DNA of 19,003 nt, taken from NCBI GenBank assembly GCA_964015035.1, contig CAXHCA010000139.1, forward strand, positions 1 through 19,003. Direction: 5' to 3'. A model generated the notes under the pieces. The model saw only the letters and a program-made list of their open reading frames with translations. It did not search any database and had not been told where the DNA came from. The position numbers and the translations under genes are program-made. Positions 15,576-19,003 of the stretch are shown piece by piece. Origin of the DNA: BQJU01 sp964015035 (GTDB lineage: Bacteria; Bacteroidota; Bacteroidia; Chitinophagales; Saprospiraceae). Within the stretch, counting starts at the first letter, position 1; each line of letters begins with the position of its first letter.

Positions 15576-17954
15576 ATGAATATTTTAAAACGACTTCTTT
15601 TTATACCCCTCGTTTTTCTGTTATTTCACACCAATTCGCTGTTTGCTCAGTGCAATCCTGATGTGACTCCTCCGGAAATAGAGTGTTTCTCCGATTTGAC
15701 GATTTCTATAGGGGCATTTGGCGATGCTGACGTGCCTCTTTTTGAACTTTTAGTTTCCGTGTTAGACGAATGTGATGGCGGTGATGTGCAGTTGGGATAT
15801 TCCCTGGATGGAGCGCCAGTAGTTTACGCCAGTTCGATACCCTATGATTGCGATGATATTGGAGTATATTCTGTTGAAGTTTTTGCCGTTGACGCCGCCA
15901 GTAACGAAAGTTCCTGTACGATGACCCTGGAGATTCGAGACCTTGTTCAACCGGTGGCGGTATGTGACGATCAAGTCAATATAGCGCTCAATCCAGATGG
16001 AATTTACGAATTGCATAGTTCTGATATTGATGAAGGATCATTTGACTACTGCAGTGGAGAGACCATGGAAAAGTTGATAAGCCTGGGAAATCTGGGACCA
16101 GCTGAGACCCTTACCCTGGATTGCGGATTTCTTGGTGAACACCAAGTGGTTTTGACGGTTCGGGATGGTGAAGGAAACGAAAATGTTTGCTGGACACAAC
16201 TTACCGTGAGCGATCCGCTTGATGCTTGTCAGAGTTTGTTGATTAGCGGGCACGTATTTTTTGATGCGGATCAGGATTGCAGCTTGGATGCAGGTGAGAC
16301 CGGCACCGGCAACTGGGATGTGGAGTTGACCAATGTAAATAATAACCTGACCTATAGTGTAGCGTCTGATGCCAACGGTTATTATGAATTCCCTTTGGCT
16401 ATTGGTCCTGATGCAGGTCAGACCCAGTTTGTGGTGCGCTTACCAGATGTGCCTGGTATGTTGATGCCCTGCGGAACGGATTACTCTTTTACTGTAGCAA
16501 ATGGTACGGGAGCCATCACGGTAGACGTACCTGTAACCTTGAATGACCAATGCCCACTGATGCAAGTAGATATTGCTACCGACCGGCTGCGTTTTTGTGA
16601 TGAGGGAATCCTCTATGTGAACTTCTGCAATTTCAGCACGGAGATGATTGAAGATGTCTATCTGGAAGTTACCCTAGATGATGCGCTGACCTACACCGGG
16701 AGTAATGTTCCTTTAAGTGGCTCCAGTAATGGTGTGTACACTTTCAATATTGGAAATCTGTCTTCCGGCGTTTGTGGACTCATGCAAATTTACGTCGATG
16801 TGACCTGTGAAGAACCCGTTTTTCAGACCATCTGCGTAGGTGCAGAAATATATCCTAATGTCTTCTGTGGGGAGCCCGATCCGTTGTGGTCAGGTGCCAG
16901 TATCTTGGCGGAAGCCGAATGTGATGGCGATCAAGTTTCTTTCCGTTTGATCAACGATGGTACCGGCAACATGGCCGATCAACTCAACTTTCGCATTGTA
17001 GAAGATGTGGTGATGTATATGCAGGATACGTTCTTATTGCCATCCGGTGAAGAGAAGCTCATTCAGATGGCCGCCAACGGGTCTACTTGGCGCATTGAGG
17101 CAGAGCAAGAGCCAGGGCACCCCGGATCTTACGAGCCGATTGCCTGGGTTGAAGGTTGTGGTGGGATCAATACCAACGGGATTATTAATCTTTTTCCGAT
17201 CAATAATACGAATTCCTTCCAATCCAAATTCTGTATTGAAACGAGTGCTTCCTATGATCCCAATGACAAACAAGGTTTCCCTAGAGGTATTTCTGAACAG
17301 GGGTTAATCGAACCAGGCCAGTCTCTGGATTACATGATCCGCTTTCAGAATACCGGTAACGATACGGCTTTCCAAGTTGTATTGGTAGACACCTTAGCTG
17401 AAACGTTGGATTGGGGGAGTATTCGTCCGGGTGTAAGCAGTCATCGCTATCATTTTGAAGCGACCAATGAGGGCATTGTCAAGTTTATTTTCGATCCAAT
17501 CGCCTTACCGGATAGCAACGTCAATGAAGCGGCTTCTCATGGATTTGTACGCTTTCACATCGATCAGAAACCGGGGTTACCATTGGGCACGGTGATTGAA
17601 AACAGAGCCGGTATTTACTTTGACTCCAATCCGGTGATCATCACCAACCGCACCAAACATACGCTGGGCCAAGACTTTATCGTTACGGCCAACAATAACC
17701 CCATGTTGCCTAATTTACAAGTACAGGTTGCTCCGAATCCCTTCACCCATGTTGTTTATTTCAACCTGGGAGAGCTGACTGTGCAACAAGGTACTTTGCA
17801 AGTGTTTGACGCCAATGGAAAGAAAATTCGCGCTCTCGATTTTTCCGGCTCAACTTTTGAACTATCAGGACAGGGCCTTGCGCCCGGCATCTACCTCTTC
17901 GATTTACAGGCTGATGGTCAATGGTTGAGCAGTGGCAAGCTAATGGTGAAGTAG
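15576..17954 (+). CDS. Secreted multidomain protein with T9SS type A sorting domain
   Basis: A 792-residue exported protein. The signal peptide spans about residues 1-24 (cleavage after SLFA, before QC). Two beta-sandwich regions follow (about 27-122 with VEVFAVDAASNES, and 126-212 with VVLTVRDGEGNENVC), resembling HYR/Ig-like modules. An SdrD-B/CNA-B-like domain lies at about 222-290 (SGHVFFDADQDCSLDAGETG, DANGYYEF). A beta-rich, Cys-containing stretch leads to a domain at about 558-695 of the type common in Bacteroidota surface proteins (ASYDPNDK, LDYMIRFQNTGNDTAFQVVL, DSNVNEAASHGFVRF, NRAGIYFDSNPVI). The last 75 residues are the T9SS type A sorting domain (VAPNPF at 718-723, FDANGKKI, LAPGIYLFDL, then GKLMVK). 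It should cross the outer membrane by T9SS. It has its own promoter and terminator. No enzymatic motif; an adhesin or structural surface role is inferred. Confidence 0.9.
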   Translation: MNILKRLLFIPLVFLLFHTNSLFAQCNPDVTPPEIECFSDLTISIGAFGDADVPLFELLVSVLDECDGGDVQLGYSLDGAPVVYASSIPYDCDDIGVYSVEVFAVDAASNESSCTMTLEIRDLVQPVAVCDDQVNIALNPDGIYELHSSDIDEGSFDYCSGETMEKLISLGNLGPAETLTLDCGFLGEHQVVLTVRDGEGNENVCWTQLTVSDPLDACQSLLISGHVFFDADQDCSLDAGETGTGNWDVELTNVNNNLTYSVASDANGYYEFPLAIGPDAGQTQFVVRLPDVPGMLMPCGTDYSFTVANGTGAITVDVPVTLNDQCPLMQVDIATDRLRFCDEGILYVNFCNFSTEMIEDVYLEVTLDDALTYTGSNVPLSGSSNGVYTFNIGNLSSGVCGLMQIYVDVTCEEPVFQTICVGAEIYPNVFCGEPDPLWSGASILAEAECDGDQVSFRLINDGTGNMADQLNFRIVEDVVMYMQDTFLLPSGEEKLIQMAANGSTWRIEAEQEPGHPGSYEPIAWVEGCGGINTNGIINLFPINNTNSFQSKFCIETSASYDPNDKQGFPRGISEQGLIEPGQSLDYMIRFQNTGNDTAFQVVLVDTLAETLDWGSIRPGVSSHRYHFEATNEGIVKFIFDPIALPDSNVNEAASHGFVRFHIDQKPGLPLGTVIENRAGIYFDSNPVIITNRTKHTLGQDFIVTANNNPMLPNLQVQVAPNPFTHVVYFNLGELTVQQGTLQVFDANGKKIRALDFSGSTFELSGQGLAPGIYLFDLQADGQWLSSGKLMVK

Positions 17955-17990
17955 TAACCGTCATATTTTCGATTTAAATCCTATGTACAG

Positions 17991-18031
17991 AAACGCCGGT
18001 ACCATTAACCCCTTGGTACCGGTTTCTTTTT
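17991..18031 (+). terminator. Intrinsic terminator of the T9SS-secreted protein gene
   Basis: CCGGTACC (17996-18003) and GGTACCGG (18015-18022) form a perfect 8-bp stem around an 11-nt loop, followed by TTTCTTTTT. It begins 41 bp after the stop codon at 17954, an ideal position to end that transcript. Confidence 0.85.
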
Positions 18032-18194
18032 GCACCTTGATTTTATCATCGTTTTGAGAGAGTTATTCCTTCTATCAAGGGCGAAATAAATATTACCCAC
18101 CCGGATGAAGGCCTAATAAATTTAGTCATTAAGAGGTCCGTATTTCCCACGCCTTGGCGACTCTGCTTTTCTCTGCCTATAATTCCAGCTTTTT

Positions 18195-18226
18195 TTTGCA
18201 CAATCTTCCCATTTTTTTTACCTTTG
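18195..18226 (+). promoter_or_regulatory. Bacteroidota-type promoter of the tRNA-Pro gene
   Basis: TTTG at 18195-18198, then 20 bp, then TACCTTTG at 18219-18226: an exact match to TTTG-N20-TAnnTTTG, extended by CA after the box as in many strong Bacteroidota promoters. The predicted start is near 18233, leaving about 79 nt of 5' leader before the mature tRNA at 18312. The stretch 18032-18194 between the terminator and this promoter shows nothing I can call. Confidence 0.65.
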
Positions 18227-18252
18227 CATCCGCTCAAATAAAAGGCACCTCC

Positions 18253-18267
18253 GACAACAATGTTGTC
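18253..18267. repeat. 15-bp perfect dyad in the tRNA-Pro leader
   Basis: GACAACA (18253-18259), one central A, and TGTTGTC (18261-18267) form a perfect palindrome about 27-41 bp past the -7 box and 44 bp before the tRNA. As DNA it has the size and symmetry of a dimeric repressor site. As RNA it could fold as a 6-bp stem with an AAT loop in the 5' leader and affect precursor processing. Which, if either, is unknown. Confidence 0.35.
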
Positions 18268-18311
18268 AAATTTCATCCCCCGCCTTGATCTTTTGAGCAG
18301 CCACATAAAAT

Positions 18312-18385
18312 CGGGATGTGGCGCAGTCCGGTAGCGCACACGTCTGGGGGGCGTGGGGTCGCAGGTTCAAATCCTGTCATCCCGA
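18312..18385 (+). tRNA. tRNA-Pro (anticodon GGG)
   Basis: A complete 74-nt cloverleaf without an encoded CCA. The acceptor stem is CGGGATG (18312-18318) with CATCCCG (18378-18384), discriminator A18385. The D stem is GCGC (18321-18324) with GCGC (18334-18337). The anticodon stem is CACGT (18339-18343) with GCGTG (18351-18355), its last pair a T-G wobble, around loop CTGGGGG with anticodon GGG at 18346-18348. The T stem is GCAGG with CCTGT (18361-18365, 18373-18377) around TTCAAAT. The 5' CGGG start is characteristic of proline tRNAs. It reads CCC and CCU codons. Confidence 0.96.
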
Positions 18386-18391
18386 CTAAAT

Positions 18392-18429
18392 AAAAGGGTT
18401 TTCTGAGGTTTCAGGAAGCCTTTTTTTTT
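18392..18429 (+). terminator. Intrinsic terminator after tRNA-Pro, probably bidirectional
   Basis: GGTTTTCTGA (18397-18406) pairs with TCAGGAAGCC (18411-18420) as a 10-bp stem with two G-T wobbles and a GGTT loop, extended by AAAAG (18392-18396) against the start of a nine-T run (18421-18429). It starts 7 nt after the tRNA. Read on the minus strand, the same hairpin ends in CCCTTTTA, so it likely also terminates the convergent membrane-protein gene, whose stop is 5 nt away. Confidence 0.82.
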
Positions 18430-18433
18430 GTGC

Positions 18434-18850
18434 TTAGCCTAGCAAATAGGCGTAGGCGGCGATGCCCAAGGCTACAAAGTAAACCCCCAGGCTGAGTATC
18501 AATAAGGTCCTTTTTGTGGTCGTTATTTTGCTGTAAGCCCGTTTGATGTCGGGCATGGATTCCGGGTGAAAGGAGTAGCGCCAGGGAAAAAAAACAAAAA
18601 AGCTCAGCAGCGCCGATAACATCCAGAAAAGGGTAGCAGCAATAAACCAGCCTTTGGTCCAGTGGGCCAGACCTTCCGGTTGCCGGGAGATAAAAATGGT
18701 GAGAGAAATACTAATGATACCCACCAAAAACTTGGCAGTATCTTCCAACCGCTCCGGGGCTTTTTGTTGATCATTGAGTACGTGCTGCTTCCAGGACTGA
18801 TCGGGGTCAGCGCCGGGCTTTTTGGCGGAAGCTTTAGGTGGTGTAGACAT
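18434..18850 (-). CDS. Small three-span membrane protein of unknown function
   Basis: A 138-residue protein with a polar, Lys/Pro-rich cytoplasmic N-terminus (MSTPPKASAKKPGADPDQSW...) and three hydrophobic segments at about 39-55, 68-89 and 114-137. A charged loop, PESMPDIKRAYSKITTTKR, sits between the second and third. I do not recognise the family. No enzymatic motif is visible. The ATG at 18850-18848 lies only 3 bp after the stop of the partial gene at the right edge, indicating a shared transcript. It faces the tRNA-Pro gene and shares its terminator. Confidence 0.75.
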   Translation of the reverse strand: MSTPPKASAKKPGADPDQSWKQHVLNDQQKAPERLEDTAKFLVGIISISLTIFISRQPEGLAHWTKGWFIAATLFWMLSALLSFFVFFPWRYSFHPESMPDIKRAYSKITTTKRTLLILSLGVYFVALGIAAYAYLLG

Positions 18851-18853
18851 AGC

Positions 18854-19003
18854 TTATTGGTTTTGCTGTAAGATTTCCTGGAAGCGGGCTTTGCCGATTT
18901 TTTCGATGATGGGATTTAAATAGCCACCGCCAATATGAAAAGGGATGCGCGCGCCAGCGGTGCGCTATCTTTAACAGAAGGCCATAGAAAATTTAGGGCG
19001 AAA
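18854..19003 (-). pseudogene. 3' end of an upstream gene running off the window, apparently frameshifted
   Basis: The minus strand ends in an open frame with the peptide RIPFHIGGGYLNPIIEKIGK then ARFQEILQQNQ and TAA (18856-18854), 3 bp before the next gene's ATG, so it looks like a genuine operon partner. That frame has no usual start codon and meets TAG at 18967-18965. A different frame is open from the window edge (19002) through WPSVKDSAPLARA to the same place. The two frames would join if two bases of the GC run at 18947-18954 were removed. Either the gene is broken or there is a sequence error. Product not recognised; only the 3' end is in the window. Confidence 0.38.

Noticed and set aside
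18046..18339. 97-codon minus-strand frame before the tRNA
   Set aside because: It starts inside the tRNA-Pro gene, crosses its promoter and leader, and has no coherent domain.
18312..18385. tRNA 3' end as a possible integration site
   Set aside because: No direct repeat of the tRNA 3' end and no integrase or mobile-element gene is visible nearby.

Overview
The window looks like chromosomal DNA of a Bacteroidota, most likely of the Saprospiria type. Four things point there. A secreted protein ends in a type IX secretion (T9SS) type A sorting domain. Putative promoters fit the Bacteroidota TTTG / ~20 bp / TAnnTTTG pattern. Gene starts generally lack Shine-Dalgarno sequences. XseA carries RGGGA-x-LDL, which I recall as the Bacteroidota variant of the usual RGGGS-x-EDL. 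No insertion sequence, integrase, CRISPR array or phage gene is visible, and genes are densely packed.

Left third (161-6365): a sugar-acid catabolic cluster. A cupin-type AraC regulator (minus strand) is divergent from five co-directional genes: L-fuconate dehydratase, an SDR (likely 2-keto-3-deoxy-L-fuconate 4-dehydrogenase), an FAH-family hydrolase (likely 2,4-diketo-3-deoxy-L-fuconate hydrolase), a second SDR (likely L-fucose dehydrogenase) and an FMN-dependent L-lactate dehydrogenase. Together they spell the non-phosphorylative L-fucose route: L-fucose -> L-fuconolactone -> L-fuconate -> 2-keto-3-deoxy-L-fuconate -> 2,4-diketo-3-deoxy-L-fuconate -> pyruvate + L-lactate, with the lactate then oxidised to pyruvate. 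The lactonase, a mutarotase and a transporter are not in the window. The second SDR has Asn where the family's catalytic Lys normally sits. A strong inverted repeat overlaps the putative operon promoter.

Middle (6381-13353): xseA-xseB (exonuclease VII) on the minus strand; a large plus-strand lipoprotein that seems to join a degenerate gluzincin-peptidase-like region to a GH113-like TIM barrel; an uncharacterised multi-pass membrane protein convergent with it; and a KsdD-like FAD-binding dehydrogenase.

Right part (13419-19003): a two-CBS-domain protein and a large helical Bacteroidota-type protein of unknown function (both minus), then a secreted multidomain protein with a T9SS tail, a good promoter and a strong terminator. 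Next is tRNA-Pro(GGG) with a promoter, a dyad in its leader and a terminator that is probably shared with a convergent small membrane protein. At the right edge, 3 bp upstream of that last gene, the 3' end of another gene appears to be frameshifted near a short GC run.
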